A DNA stretch of 64,000 nt from Dryocola clanedunensis_A (GCA_038405435.1 JBBYHZ010000001.1); one strand, 5' to 3'; shown: positions 45,795 through 56,518, counted from the stretch's first letter. Notes: generated from the sequence alone by a model not told the origin. Program-made: numbers and translations.

Positions 45795-47891
45795 TTAGCG
45801 GAAGTTCAGGCTCCGGTCGCTGGTCATGCTGTAGAGGTCAAACTTGCGGCCCAGCATCTGCCCGCCGTCTCGCGTCAGCGGCGTCCAGCCAATCTGCGCG
45901 CGGGAGCGGGTCGGTGACGAGGTGAAGATATCCAGCGGCACGTTCACGTAGAAGCCTTTAGTGAAGTCCCCTTCCCCGTATTCTTGCTTCGAAACGTTGG
46001 TGATGGTGGCGTACGTGCCCACCACAATCCCGCTGTCGAAGCGTTTGGAGATCTCCAGCGTGCCGCCCTTATCCTTCGCCAGATACTGCCCGACGCTCAG
46101 TTTCACCAGCACGTCATCGGCAAACGAAGGCGTCCAGTAGCCCGTCAGGTGGCCGGTCGGCGCGCTGTAATCGGTAAACTTCATCATGTCCTGCGCGCTG
46201 CGCCAGTCACGCTGTTTAACGTAGTTGGCGTTAGCGCCAATCGCCCAGTTGCTGTCTACAGGACGGTAAAGCACCTCGGCACCCGCGCCGCCGTACATAG
46301 TTTCCAGATAGCCGCCGTAAACCTGTCCGTACCAGCTGTTGCCCAGATACTGGAAGTAGTTAGCCTGCAGGTTGTTGACGTAGATATCGTTTTCCACGTA
46401 GTCGCGAACGTGGGTACGCACGCGCGGCAGCGTCGAATCGTTCGGCGGGTTGGTGTAGTTAAATTTGTCGTAGTTATTAGCGATGTTGGCAAAAATGCTG
46501 CCGGTGGTCAGCAGGTGGTCTGTCACCCACCAGTCGGCGGTGCCCATCACCCCGACCTGATACATGTAGAAGCTCTCCGGGCCGCCAATGGACTGGTTCA
46601 GCACCGGGTTAAGGGAGAAGTTCACCTTCGACTTATCGATGTAGTAACCCTGCTCGGTGGTTTCCGGGACAATCGGCTCCTCACGCTTCTGCACCAGCTG
46701 CGTCTCATGCCCCAGCGGCTCGCCTTCCAGATGGTGGCGCAGGCTGGAAACGTCGGTTTCGGTGGTCACCTGCGGCATATTCAGACGCGTCTCGGTAATG
46801 CGGATGGTCTGGATATTCTCCGGCAGATCGTTCATTACGATGCGGTTTGCGCGCTCAATGCCTTCGCGGGAGTCACGATATTTCACCTGTTCGCCGGTGA
46901 CGTACAGCGTGTCGCCCTTCACCTGAATATTCGGGTTCGTAAGACCGGCGTTGTATTTCAGCATCGTCAGCTGGTTCGCCACAACGTTATGCTGGAGGAT
47001 CTCATCCTGCGGATTAGGCTGGTACTGCGGGCGACGGTTGTCGTTATAGCCCGGACGGAGATCGTTAAAGTTAGTGCGCAGCGTGAAGCCGAACATCAGG
47101 GTATTGCCGCGCTCATAGCTGACGTTAACGTCGGCCCAATCGGTCACCCGATAGATCGCGCCGACGTTAAAGTTGCTGCGCTGCTCGAGCTTGCCCGCAA
47201 AGTCCTGGCTGTAATTGTTCCCTTCGTATTCCAGCTTCAGGCGCAGCGGCTGCCACGGCGTCTGGTATTCGATACCGCCGAACAGGGAGGCCGGGCCGTG
47301 GAACATGCCGCTGAAGTTGAAGGAGCCCGCCTGGTTGTAGCTGTTATCGCGATTGCAGAAGCTGTTGCTGACTTCGCAGAATGGATTTTTCACGTTGCCG
47401 CTGGTGCCCATATAGCCCCAGCCCATGCCCAGCGAGAAATCGAACGGCCCCCAGGCTTTGCTCGCCACCACGTATTCGCCGTCAAACAGGCCCGTACCGC
47501 CCAAATCCCTTACCCCGGCGGAGACTTCCGGCAGGTAATAGCCCTCTTCCCACAGGCGCACTTTCATATCGAAAGCCTTATCTTTGTAGGTCTGGTCGCC
47601 GGAAAAGGCGTCTACGGAGCTGTACTGCCTGGTGCGCACGTCGGTGTAGCGCAGCGTGGTTTCCAGCCACGGGAAGAGCTGGATAGAGGCGGAGTAAAAG
47701 CGGTACTGGTCGTTATCGCGGTAGTTGGCGCTGAACTCGCCGGTACGGGCCATGCGCGCGGTCGGCGTTTGCAGCAGGCCCACGCCGCCGAAGTCGGATT
47801 GCGAAGGGCCAATGGGGGCCGGGAAAGTTTCGGCGTGGCAGGCGGTGGAGACGGCCAGCGCCAGCAGGCTGTAGATATATTTATTTTTCAT
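45795..47891 (-). CDS. yjbH: YjbH family exopolysaccharide outer-membrane protein (GfcD homologue)
   Basis: A 698-residue exported protein; signal peptide about 1-20 (cleavage near CHA/ETF). It has the wide beta-barrel pattern of the YjbH/GfcD family, thought to help pass an exopolysaccharide across the outer membrane. The ATG at 47891 overlaps the yjbG stop (TGATG), so translation is coupled. Last gene of yjbEFGH, an operon controlled by RcsCDB in E. coli. A REP follows the stop. Confidence 0.94.
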   Translation of the reverse strand: MKNKYIYSLLALAVSTACHAETFPAPIGPSQSDFGGVGLLQTPTARMARTGEFSANYRDNDQYRFYSASIQLFPWLETTLRYTDVRTRQYSSVDAFSGDQTYKDKAFDMKVRLWEEGYYLPEVSAGVRDLGGTGLFDGEYVVASKAWGPFDFSLGMGWGYMGTSGNVKNPFCEVSNSFCNRDNSYNQAGSFNFSGMFHGPASLFGGIEYQTPWQPLRLKLEYEGNNYSQDFAGKLEQRSNFNVGAIYRVTDWADVNVSYERGNTLMFGFTLRTNFNDLRPGYNDNRRPQYQPNPQDEILQHNVVANQLTMLKYNAGLTNPNIQVKGDTLYVTGEQVKYRDSREGIERANRIVMNDLPENIQTIRITETRLNMPQVTTETDVSSLRHHLEGEPLGHETQLVQKREEPIVPETTEQGYYIDKSKVNFSLNPVLNQSIGGPESFYMYQVGVMGTADWWVTDHLLTTGSIFANIANNYDKFNYTNPPNDSTLPRVRTHVRDYVENDIYVNNLQANYFQYLGNSWYGQVYGGYLETMYGGAGAEVLYRPVDSNWAIGANANYVKQRDWRSAQDMMKFTDYSAPTGHLTGYWTPSFADDVLVKLSVGQYLAKDKGGTLEISKRFDSGIVVGTYATITNVSKQEYGEGDFTKGFYVNVPLDIFTSSPTRSRAQIGWTPLTRDGGQMLGRKFDLYSMTSDRSLNFR

Positions 47892-48712
47892 CAATCCGGG
47901 ATCCGATGGGTCAGGGAAGTAAGGATTTGCTGGTTCAGGGCGTTGAAAGCGGAGTCGAACAGGCGATCGGAGAAGCCGACAAACAGAATGCTGCCCGGCA
48001 GCAGCTCAACGTGGCGCTTGTTCCAGTAGGCGACGGGCGCCTTTTCGGTTTTGCCATCGGGATAAACCACCCAGGCGTAGCTGCGGTCGGCGCCGCTGAG
48101 CAGATTCACATCTTCCAGATACTCAGCCGCAGTGCGTCCGGCGACGAACGGTTTGACGCCCGGCGAACTCACCAGCCCCATCAGCTTGATAGTCGTCGGC
48201 TGCGGTCCCGCCCACAGGCTGTAGTCCCCTTGCAGGGTGACGTTGGAGCGTGGACGCAGGCGAACCCAGTCCGGGTCGAGATTGACGAACTGGCGTCCTG
48301 TAACCCTGATAGCCTGTAGCTGCTGGCGCACGCTGTTGATTGCGGCGGCGTCATCACCCTCTTCCTGAGCGGCAAACCCGCCCAGCGCGGCGAGCAGTTT
48401 TTGATGCTGCTGTTCGGCAGCCGCCGAAGCCTGCCGCTCGCTAATAACGGCACCCGGCCACCAGGCGCGGCTCAGGGAAGGCTGGGTGACTAAATCCCCC
48501 AGCCGCTCGACGTTGGTCAGCTGCTGGTTGCCGGGATTAACGGTGACGTTACCGGCGGCGTAGAGATAAGAGCTGCTGAACGTCAGCAGAGCGGCTAAAC
48601 ATAGAGTCGTCTGTCGGCGGATGACGCGGCGCTTATCCGCCCTGCGTGGACCGGCGCTTAAAATTGATAAGCCGCGCGCCATCCACCGTGTTTTAAAGGC
48701 TGTTATTTTCAT
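47891..48712 (-). CDS. yjbG: Capsule biosynthesis GfcC family protein YjbG with REP-extended N-terminus
   Basis: A periplasmic GfcC-like protein, likely a soluble part of polysaccharide export. From the ATG at 48712, which overlaps the yjbF stop (TAATG), it has 273 residues, about 28 more than E. coli YjbG (245). The surplus lies at the N-terminus: after MKITAFKT comes a run rich in Arg (about residues 9-36, including PRRADKRRVIRRQ) encoded by a BIME repeat, then the hydrophobic core LCLAALLTFSSSYLYA. No start codon lies between the repeat and the core, so the repeat seems to be translated. The body (SLSRAWWPGAVISE, LWAGPQPTTIKLMG) is normal. Confidence 0.88.
   Translation of the reverse strand: MKITAFKTRWMARGLSILSAGPRRADKRRVIRRQTTLCLAALLTFSSSYLYAAGNVTVNPGNQQLTNVERLGDLVTQPSLSRAWWPGAVISERQASAAAEQQHQKLLAALGGFAAQEEGDDAAAINSVRQQLQAIRVTGRQFVNLDPDWVRLRPRSNVTLQGDYSLWAGPQPTTIKLMGLVSSPGVKPFVAGRTAAEYLEDVNLLSGADRSYAWVVYPDGKTEKAPVAYWNKRHVELLPGSILFVGFSDRLFDSAFNALNQQILTSLTHRIPD
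48615..48688. repeat. BIME inside the 5' end of yjbG
   Basis: A full REP unit (CGGCGGATGACGC...GCTTATCCGCCCTG, 48615-48644) and a shortened mirror unit (GATAAGCCGC...CATCCACCG, 48666-48688). They lie within the yjbG signal-peptide coding region and leave the frame open. Confidence 0.88.
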
Positions 48713-49347
48713 TATTTCGCCGCCTTCAGCAGAACCGTGGTAATCGGCCAGTAGTCCGGGCCAAGGTATTGTTTTGACTGGCGGATATGACCGTCGCTGT
48801 CTACCCAAAAACGGTTGTGCCAGCTTTTGCCGGAGGCCGTCACCTCTTCATCCAGAACGCGCACCGGCGTAACGCTGCTGCCCACTTTCAGGGTGTCGCT
48901 GCCATCCCAGCGGAAGGTAGAGCGCGCCGTTGCCATGCGCACCTGCTGATGTTCGGTCCACGCCATTTGCCGTGTCCAGGTAGCACCGTCGATAATCTGG
49001 TTCACCTTCGCCAGCGGATCGTCCGTCAGGTTGCTGACCTGCGTCAGGTTGTCGCCAAGGCCGACCGTCTTCACTACCCGACCGTTCTGGGTAACGAGGG
49101 TTGCCCGATCCTGAGTCACCCATTTCTGCTGACCGTTCTCGTCATAGGCCAGCACCACGAATAATTGCGGGCCGCCGTTGATGCTCATGTACTGGCTGGC
49201 GTAACGCATATTCTGAATATCGTCATCGGTGAGCTGCACGCCGTCGGTGCCCACGATGCTGTGCCAGAGCGAAGTACCGAGACCCTTAGTGGTTGCAGAA
49301 CAGGCCTGAAGTAACAGGCAAACAACAAGAATTGAAAGTCGCTGCAC
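48712..49347 (-). CDS. yjbF: YjbF family lipoprotein (GfcB homologue)
   Basis: A 211-residue lipoprotein; the lipobox LLQAC gives lipidated Cys at about 16. The YjbF/GfcB family is part of an exopolysaccharide secretion module. Recognisable stretches are MYSINGGPQL-like YMSINGGPQLFVVLAYDENG and TWTRQMAWTEHQQVRMATARSTFRWDGSDT. Second gene of yjbEFGH; the yjbG start overlaps its stop by one base (TAATG). Confidence 0.94.
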   Translation of the reverse strand: MQRLSILVVCLLLQACSATTKGLGTSLWHSIVGTDGVQLTDDDIQNMRYASQYMSINGGPQLFVVLAYDENGQQKWVTQDRATLVTQNGRVVKTVGLGDNLTQVSNLTDDPLAKVNQIIDGATWTRQMAWTEHQQVRMATARSTFRWDGSDTLKVGSSVTPVRVLDEEVTASGKSWHNRFWVDSDGHIRQSKQYLGPDYWPITTVLLKAAK

Positions 49348-49410
49348 GACGTATCCCCGGATTCAAAATAACCACACCGAAGTGTGGTTAGGGTTAAAAC
49401 ACCCGTGAAA

Positions 49411-49656
49411 TTACTGGGTGCTGGTCGTCGTGGTCGTGGTAGTCCCGGTATTAGAACCGTCGCCACCACCGGTGGCAGCAAGCGCTACCCCCACTGCTGA
49501 CCCGACAGTGCTGGAGCTGGTCGCAGTAGAACTCCCTGCGGACACAGAAGTAGCCTGCGCGCCAGCTGCTTCACCCACTGCTACCGGGTCAGCACTTGCC
49601 GCGCCAGCCGCTGCCAGCGTGAATATGGCGAGAGCGCCATAAATGACTTTTTTCAT
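49411..49656 (-). CDS. yjbE: Exopolysaccharide operon protein YjbE
   Basis: An 81-residue small secreted protein, first gene of yjbEFGH. The signal peptide ends near ASA/DPVAVG, and the mature part is low-complexity, Ser/Ala/Thr-rich, ending in GGGDGSNTG followed by a run of threonines (TTTTTTTSTQ), nearly as in E. coli. The long Thr/Ser tail suggests a disordered or glycosylated surface segment. In E. coli this operon is induced through Rcs and by osmotic stress. Confidence 0.93.
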   Translation of the reverse strand: MKKVIYGALAIFTLAAAGAASADPVAVGEAAGAQATSVSAGSSTATSSSTVGSAVGVALAATGGGDGSNTGTTTTTTTSTQ

Positions 49657-50030
49657 AACAATTTCCCTTCATTGAATGAATGGAGATTTGCCCAAAAGAG
49701 TTTCAGGCGGGATCGAGTATACACAACTAAAGATGACAATCAGGATGATGGGGAAATAGAGAAGGCGTTTTAAGACAAGTGGAAAAAATAACCTTTTAGC
49801 AGTTATTATTGATAATATAAAACCATTAAAATCAATGAGTTAATGGAAATATAAATATTACCTATGATCTAATTACTCCTAAAATAACCCGGAGTGAATA
49901 CAGGGTCATGAGGTTTTTTAGGATTAACCTCAGCGGGGGAAATTAGCAATATAACGAGACAAGGGGAATTGTCTTATAAATAAGCCGGCGCAGGTGGCCG
50001 GCTTATTTTATTTATGGCTTAGCTTATTAC
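49657..50030 (-). promoter_or_regulatory. yjbE upstream region (candidate RcsAB site)
   Basis: This 374-bp gap is strongly AT-rich in 49780-49900. TCTAATTACTCCTA at 49868-49881 matches the RcsAB box (TaAGaatatTCctA) at 9 of 14 positions, a weak candidate for Rcs control. The pgi terminator closes the right end. No small gene is convincing. Confidence 0.35.
49980..50006 (-). terminator. Terminator after pgi
   Basis: ATAAGCCGGC (49980-49989) pairs with GCCGGCTTAT (49997-50006), with A- and T-rich flanks on both sides, so it may work in both directions. It ends pgi on the minus strand. Confidence 0.75.
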
Positions 50031-51680
<1,650 letters not shown>

Positions 51681-51891
51681 AGCGTTACCCTTTTGATTTG
51701 AGAACTGTGACTGCGGTCAATTGTATATCCACAAAACGGGATTTGGGATGATCTTTCTGCCATTGGACGGCGAATAGCGTTTCAGATTATGTGGTCGATA
51801 AAAAGTGTTAGGGTGCATCGGCACCGGCTATGACCGCGTCTACACTGAGAAAAACAGTATGGCCTCGTAAACCAGGTAAGGTAAAAATTTT

Positions 51892-53697
51892 ATGGAATTG
51901 TCTGTACCCCTTTTGTTGGTGATCATTACTCTCGCCTCACTGGCGGCGCAATGGCTGGCGTGGCTTGTGCGCTTGCCTGCCATCCTGCCGCTACTGGTCT
52001 TTGGCCTGGTTCTTGGCCCGTTTACCGGCATCCTCAATCCGGATGCGCTGTTCGGGGATCTGCTTTTCCCTATCGTCTCGCTTTCCGTTGCCATTATTTT
52101 GTTTGAAGGGGCGCTGACCCTGCGCTTTGACGAGATACGCGGGCTGGGCGGCGTGGTCCGGAATCTGGTCAGCGTCGGCATGCTGATTACGTTCAGCGTC
52201 ATAAGCCTGGCCTGCTGGTGGCTGCTGGGGCTTACCCCGGAGCTGTCTGCGCTCGTAGGCGCCGTGACCGTGGTCACCGGACCAACGGTTATCGCGCCGC
52301 TGATGCGCGTTGTGCGCCCGAATGCCGCAATCAACCAGGTGCTGCGCTGGGAAGGGATAGTTATCGACCCTGTGGGGGCGATTTTCACCCTGCTGGTCTT
52401 TGAATTCATTACCCTGCGCCAGGAGGCCGGTTCCTCACTTCATCTGCTGGTGATTTTCGGGCAGACCGTCGCGGTAGGGTTGATTACCGGGGCCATCTTT
52501 GGCTGGCTGTTGGGTACGGCGTTAAAACGCGTCTGGCTGCCGGGCTACCTGCAAAACTTTGCGGTGCTGGCGATTGTGCTGCTGACGTTTGGCATATCCA
52601 ACGCGCTCTCCGACGAGTCGGGCCTGCTGGCGGTCACGATCCTCGGCATCTGGCTGGCGAACATGCGGGACGTCGACGTCAGCGATATCGTCGAGTTTAA
52701 AGAGGAGCTGTCCGCCATCCTGATCTCCGCTTTATTTATTATTCTCGCCGCCCGCCTGGACGTTCACGGCGTGCTGGCGATGGGCTGGCCGCTGGTTGCC
52801 CTGCTGCTGGTTATCCAGTTTATCGCCCGTCCGCTCTGCATTGCCGCCTCAACCGTTGGCTCCACGCTCACCGGGCGAGACAGGCTGCTGCTGTGCTGGA
52901 TTGCGCCGCGCGGGATTGTCGCCGCGGCGGTCAGCTCCCTGTTTGCGCTTACGCTTGAGCGCAGCGGCTACGAGGGCGCGGACAAGCTGGTGAGCGTAGT
53001 ATTCGCGATTATCATCGGTACCGTAGTGGTGCAGAGCCTGACCAGCGCCCCACTGGCGAAATTCCTTAAGGTACAGCAGCGCAAGCCCCGGGGCGTGCTG
53101 ATCATCGGTGCCAATACCGTGGCCCGCACCCTGGCCCACGCGCTGGTGAAGCAAAATATTCCGGTCCTGCTGACCGATAACAGCTGGGAATACTACCGGC
53201 TTGCGCGCATGGAAGGGCTGCCCGCGTACTATGGCAACGCCTGGTCCGAGCATGCTGAGAACTATCTCGACCTGAGTAATACGGCGCAGGTGCTTGCGCT
53301 CTCTCCTAACCGCCATCAGAACGCGCTGGCCGTTTATCACTTCAGCCACCTGCTGGGCAGCGAAAAAGTCTTCGCCATTCGCTCCGGCTCGCCGCTCAAG
53401 GGACGCATCAGCAACGAAAGCGCCCGCTTCCGCCGTCTCGAAAGATTATTCCCGGAGGACGTGACGTGGAACAGCCTCAGCAGCCAGATAGCCAAAGGTG
53501 CCGTAGTCAAAGCTACCCGTCTTAACGAGAACTTCGGCTGGCTGGAATACATAGAGAAAAACAGCGGCGTGGTGCCGTTATTTGCGCTGCCGGAAGACGG
53601 GCGGCTCATCTCCATGAGCGGAAAAACCACCCCGGCGCTGCCCTGTACGATGATTGCGCTAGTACAGAATGAAAAATCCGCAACGTCTAAACGTTGA
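51892..53697 (+). CDS. CPA1-family Na+/H+ antiporter with C-terminal nucleotide-binding-like domain
   Basis: A 601-residue inner-membrane protein. Residues 1-400 hold about 12-13 membrane segments with exchanger motifs such as GAVTVVTGPTVIAPLMRVV and GIVIDPVGAIF, where the Asp should carry the cation. From about residue 400 a cytosolic TrkA-N/RCK-like Rossmann domain begins with VLIIGANTVARTLAHALV; the third Gly of the usual GxGxxG is not conserved. The family resembles NhaP-type proton antiporters, but the ion is unknown. It is not in this place in E. coli, where pgi and lysC are closer. A CTACACT element (51840-51846) hints at a sigma-S promoter. Confidence 0.82.
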   Translation: MELSVPLLLVIITLASLAAQWLAWLVRLPAILPLLVFGLVLGPFTGILNPDALFGDLLFPIVSLSVAIILFEGALTLRFDEIRGLGGVVRNLVSVGMLITFSVISLACWWLLGLTPELSALVGAVTVVTGPTVIAPLMRVVRPNAAINQVLRWEGIVIDPVGAIFTLLVFEFITLRQEAGSSLHLLVIFGQTVAVGLITGAIFGWLLGTALKRVWLPGYLQNFAVLAIVLLTFGISNALSDESGLLAVTILGIWLANMRDVDVSDIVEFKEELSAILISALFIILAARLDVHGVLAMGWPLVALLLVIQFIARPLCIAASTVGSTLTGRDRLLLCWIAPRGIVAAAVSSLFALTLERSGYEGADKLVSVVFAIIIGTVVVQSLTSAPLAKFLKVQQRKPRGVLIIGANTVARTLAHALVKQNIPVLLTDNSWEYYRLARMEGLPAYYGNAWSEHAENYLDLSNTAQVLALSPNRHQNALAVYHFSHLLGSEKVFAIRSGSPLKGRISNESARFRRLERLFPEDVTWNSLSSQIAKGAVVKATRLNENFGWLEYIEKNSGVVPLFALPEDGRLISMSGKTTPALPCTMIALVQNEKSATSKR

Positions 53698-53741
53698 CAT
53701 CATCGCCGTAACATTTTATTTCTATACGCCTAACTTGTTCA

Positions 53742-53985
53742 GTTTGAGCAAGCCAGAAGAGGCGCGTCGTCCAGGTAGTGTGTTTGAGGAGCCAGTCCGC
53801 AGACAGCACATGAGGGGGAACGACGCCGAGGTAGCGCGCAGAAGGCAATGTTCGTTATCGGCCGCAGGGGCTGAATCCCCTGGGTTGTCACCAGAAGCGT
53901 TCGGCAGTCGGACGTTTATACCCGAATTAATTGGCGTTGCAGCTTCAAGAAATCGGGTAGACAAGGTGGGGCGCTTCTGGGTGTA
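53742..53985 (+). promoter_or_regulatory. Lysine riboswitch (L box) of lysC
   Basis: The leader contains the conserved core AGAGGCGCG, AGGTAGTG, GAGGAGCCAGT, GAGGGGGAACGACGCCGAGG and GGGCTGAATCCCCTGGG, almost as in E. coli lysC. CCAGAAGCG (53891-53899) can pair with CGCTTCTGG (53970-53978) in the expression platform. The lysine-bound form should hide the lysC ribosome-binding site and promote RNA decay. Confidence 0.95.
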
Positions 53986-54087
53986 TCCGTAGTTTTCCCT
54001 TCTACGTCTGCCCCGTATCCCGCTCTTCCCTTGTGCCAAGGCTGAAAATTTACCGCCATACGAATGGCCCCCTGACACGAGGTAGTT

Positions 54088-55443
54088 ATGTCTTATCCAC
54101 AAACAGTAGTAGCCAAATTTGGCGGCACCAGCGTCGCGGACTTCGAGGCCATGAACCGCAGCGCCGACGTTGTTTTGGGCGATGCCAACGTTCGCCTGGT
54201 GGTGCTTTCCGCTTCAGCGGGCGTCACCAACCTGCTTGTCGCCCTGGCTGAAGGCCTGGAAGCGACGGAACGCTTCGTCAAGCTCGACGCCATTCGCAAA
54301 ATTCAGTACGACATCGTTGAACGCCTGAGCAACCCGCAGATTATCCGCGAGGAAGTCGAACGCCTGTTAGAAAACATCACTACCCTTGCCGAAGCCGCCT
54401 CGCTGGCGACCTCTACCGCGCTGACCGACGAACTGGTCAGCCACGGCGAACTGATGTCCACCCTGCTGTTTGTCGAGATCCTGCGTGAGCGTCAGGTTGA
54501 CGCCCAGTGGTTTGATATCCGCAAAATCATGCGCACCAACGACCGCTTTGGCCGCGCCGAGCCGGACGTTGCAGCCCTGGCGGAACTGGCGGAGCAGCAG
54601 CTACAGCCGCGTATCGCGGAATCTTTGATTATCACGCAGGGCTTTATCGGTAGCGAAGCAAAAGGCCGCACCACGACGCTTGGCCGCGGCGGCAGTGACT
54701 ACACCGCCGCGCTGCTGGGCGAAGCGCTGCATGCCAGCCGAGTGGATATCTGGACGGACGTGCCGGGCATCTACACCACCGACCCGCGCGTGGTGCCTGC
54801 CGCAAAACGCATCGATAAAATCGGCTTCGAAGAAGCGGCGGAGATGGCTACCTTCGGGGCGAAAGTTTTGCACCCTGCAACGCTGCTGCCAGCCGTTCGC
54901 TGCGATATTCCGGTATTCGTCGGCTCCAGCAAAGATCCGCAGGCGGGCGGCACGCTGGTCTGCAACGAGACGGATAACCCACCGCTTTTCCGCGCGCTGG
55001 CGCTGCGTCGTAAGCAAACGCTGCTGACCCTCCACAGCCTGAACATGCTGCACTCCCGGGGCTTCCTGGCCGAAGTGTTCAGCATCCTGGCGCGCCATAA
55101 TATCTCCGTCGACCTGATTACCACCTCGGAGGTGAGCGTGGCGCTGACGCTGGATACCACCGGCTCCACCTCAACGGGCGACAGCCTGCTGACTACCTCG
55201 CTGCTCACCGAGCTGTCGTCCCTGTGCCGTGTAGAAGTGGAAGAGAACCTGGCGCTGGTCGCGCTGATCGGCAACAAGCTTTCCCAGGCCTGCGGCGTGG
55301 GCAAAGAGGTGTTTGGCGTGCTGGAGCCGTTTAATATCCGCATGATTTGCTACGGCGCATCCAGCTACAACCTCTGTTTCCTGGTGCCGGGCAGCGACGC
55401 GGAGCAGGTCGTGCAGAAGCTGCACCATAATCTGTTTGAATAA
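54088..55443 (+). CDS. lysC: Lysine-sensitive aspartokinase III LysC
   Basis: A 451-residue enzyme that phosphorylates aspartate, the first step toward lysine, threonine and methionine; this isozyme is inhibited by lysine. The kinase domain starts with VAKFGGTSVADFEAMNR, and TTLGRGGSDYTAALLGEAL contains the catalytic Gly/Ser stretch. The C-terminal half (about 300-450) is a pair of ACT domains that bind lysine. Control is double: the riboswitch before it and feedback inhibition. A GAGGTAG site precedes the ATG. A terminator follows. Confidence 0.97.
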   Translation: MSYPQTVVAKFGGTSVADFEAMNRSADVVLGDANVRLVVLSASAGVTNLLVALAEGLEATERFVKLDAIRKIQYDIVERLSNPQIIREEVERLLENITTLAEAASLATSTALTDELVSHGELMSTLLFVEILRERQVDAQWFDIRKIMRTNDRFGRAEPDVAALAELAEQQLQPRIAESLIITQGFIGSEAKGRTTTLGRGGSDYTAALLGEALHASRVDIWTDVPGIYTTDPRVVPAAKRIDKIGFEEAAEMATFGAKVLHPATLLPAVRCDIPVFVGSSKDPQAGGTLVCNETDNPPLFRALALRRKQTLLTLHSLNMLHSRGFLAEVFSILARHNISVDLITTSEVSVALTLDTTGSTSTGDSLLTTSLLTELSSLCRVEVEENLALVALIGNKLSQACGVGKEVFGVLEPFNIRMICYGASSYNLCFLVPGSDAEQVVQKLHHNLFE

Positions 55444-55470
55444 AATTTAATCTCATGCGATGAATACAGA

Positions 55471-55496
55471 ATGCCGGGCTCGCTCCCGGCATTTTC
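55471..55496 (+). terminator. Terminator after lysC
   Basis: ATGCCGGG (55471-55478) pairs with CCCGGCAT (55485-55492), followed by TTTTC. It lies 28 bases past the lysC stop. Confidence 0.85.
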
Positions 55497-55538
55497 ATAA
55501 CCAGAAACAACACAACAACCCCTTGCAAGGATCACAAC

Positions 55539-56486
55539 ATGCTCGCGATTTTAACCCGGCTGTTTCCGCTCTGGGCGGTACTGCTGTCCGTACTCGCCTA
55601 CTTCTCACCCGGCAAGTTCACCCCCATCGGTCCATGGGTCAGCACGCTGCTGATGCTCATCATGTTCGGCATGGGCGTACATCTGCGCATTGACGATTTT
55701 AAACGTGTGCTTTCACGCCCGGCTCCTGTCGCCGCAGGCACCTTCCTGCACTATCTCATCATGCCGCTGGCGGCGTGGGTGCTGGCGAAGCTGTTCCATA
55801 TGCCGCCCGACCTCTCCGCAGGCATGGTGCTGGTGGGAAGCGTGGCGAGCGGTACGGCATCAAACGTGATGATTTATCTGGCGAAGGGGGATGTGGCGCT
55901 GTCGGTGACCATCTCGTCCGTGTCTACGCTGGTCGGCGTATTTGCCACACCTTTGCTGACCCGGCTGTACGTGGATGCCGACATCAAAGTGGACGTCATG
56001 GGAATGCTGCTGAGCATTCTGCAAATCGTGGTGATCCCGATTGGGCTGGGGTTGATTGTTCACCACATCTTCCCGCGCCTGGTGAAGCGCGTGGAGACTT
56101 ATCTGCCCGCGTTCTCCATGCTGTGCATCCTGGCGATTATCAGCGCCGTGGTGGCAGGCTCCGCCTCGCACATCGCGTCCGTCGGGCTGATGGTGATTAT
56201 CGCGGTCATTCTGCACAACGGCATCGGCCTGCTGAGCGGCTACTGGGGTGGACGCCTGTTCGGCTTCGACGAATCCACCTGCCGCACGCTGGCTATTGAG
56301 GTGGGCATGCAGAACTCGGGCCTGGCAGCGACGCTGGGCAAGATTTACTTCTCGCCTCTGGCTGCCCTGCCCGGCGCGCTGTTCTCCGTCTGGCATAACC
56401 TTTCCGGCTCGCTGCTGGCGGGCTACTGGTCCGGCAAACCTATCAGGTCGGATAAGCAGCGGAAGATGAAAAAACACCGCGCTTAA
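55539..56486 (+). CDS. panS: PanS-type transporter (bile acid:sodium symporter family)
   Basis: A 315-residue inner-membrane protein with ten hydrophobic segments and motifs of the bile acid:Na+ symporter superfamily: LVGSVASGTASNVMIYLAKGD and EVGMQNSGLAATLGKIYF, which form the sodium and substrate sites. The family also contains Salmonella PanS, a ketopantoate/pantoate carrier. Position just after lysC supports that name, but the substrate is inferred. The basic C-terminus (KQRKMKKHRA) is cytosolic. E. coli K-12 lacks it here. Confidence 0.7.
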   Translation: MLAILTRLFPLWAVLLSVLAYFSPGKFTPIGPWVSTLLMLIMFGMGVHLRIDDFKRVLSRPAPVAAGTFLHYLIMPLAAWVLAKLFHMPPDLSAGMVLVGSVASGTASNVMIYLAKGDVALSVTISSVSTLVGVFATPLLTRLYVDADIKVDVMGMLLSILQIVVIPIGLGLIVHHIFPRLVKRVETYLPAFSMLCILAIISAVVAGSASHIASVGLMVIIAVILHNGIGLLSGYWGGRLFGFDESTCRTLAIEVGMQNSGLAATLGKIYFSPLAALPGALFSVWHNLSGSLLAGYWSGKPIRSDKQRKMKKHRA

Positions 56487-56518
56487 GGTGGCAATAGCCC
56501 GGGCGACCGGGCTTTCTA

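Noticed and set aside
45984..48029. 681-codon open frame on the plus strand opposite yjbH/yjbG
   Set aside because: It lies wholly antisense to well-recognised genes, has no family match I know, and is a codon-bias shadow typical of GC-rich DNA.
48600..48660. Twin-arginine (Tat) signal in YjbG (RRVIRRQTTLCL)
   Set aside because: The double Arg comes from the repeat sequence and lacks the SRRxFLK pattern; normal homologues use Sec.
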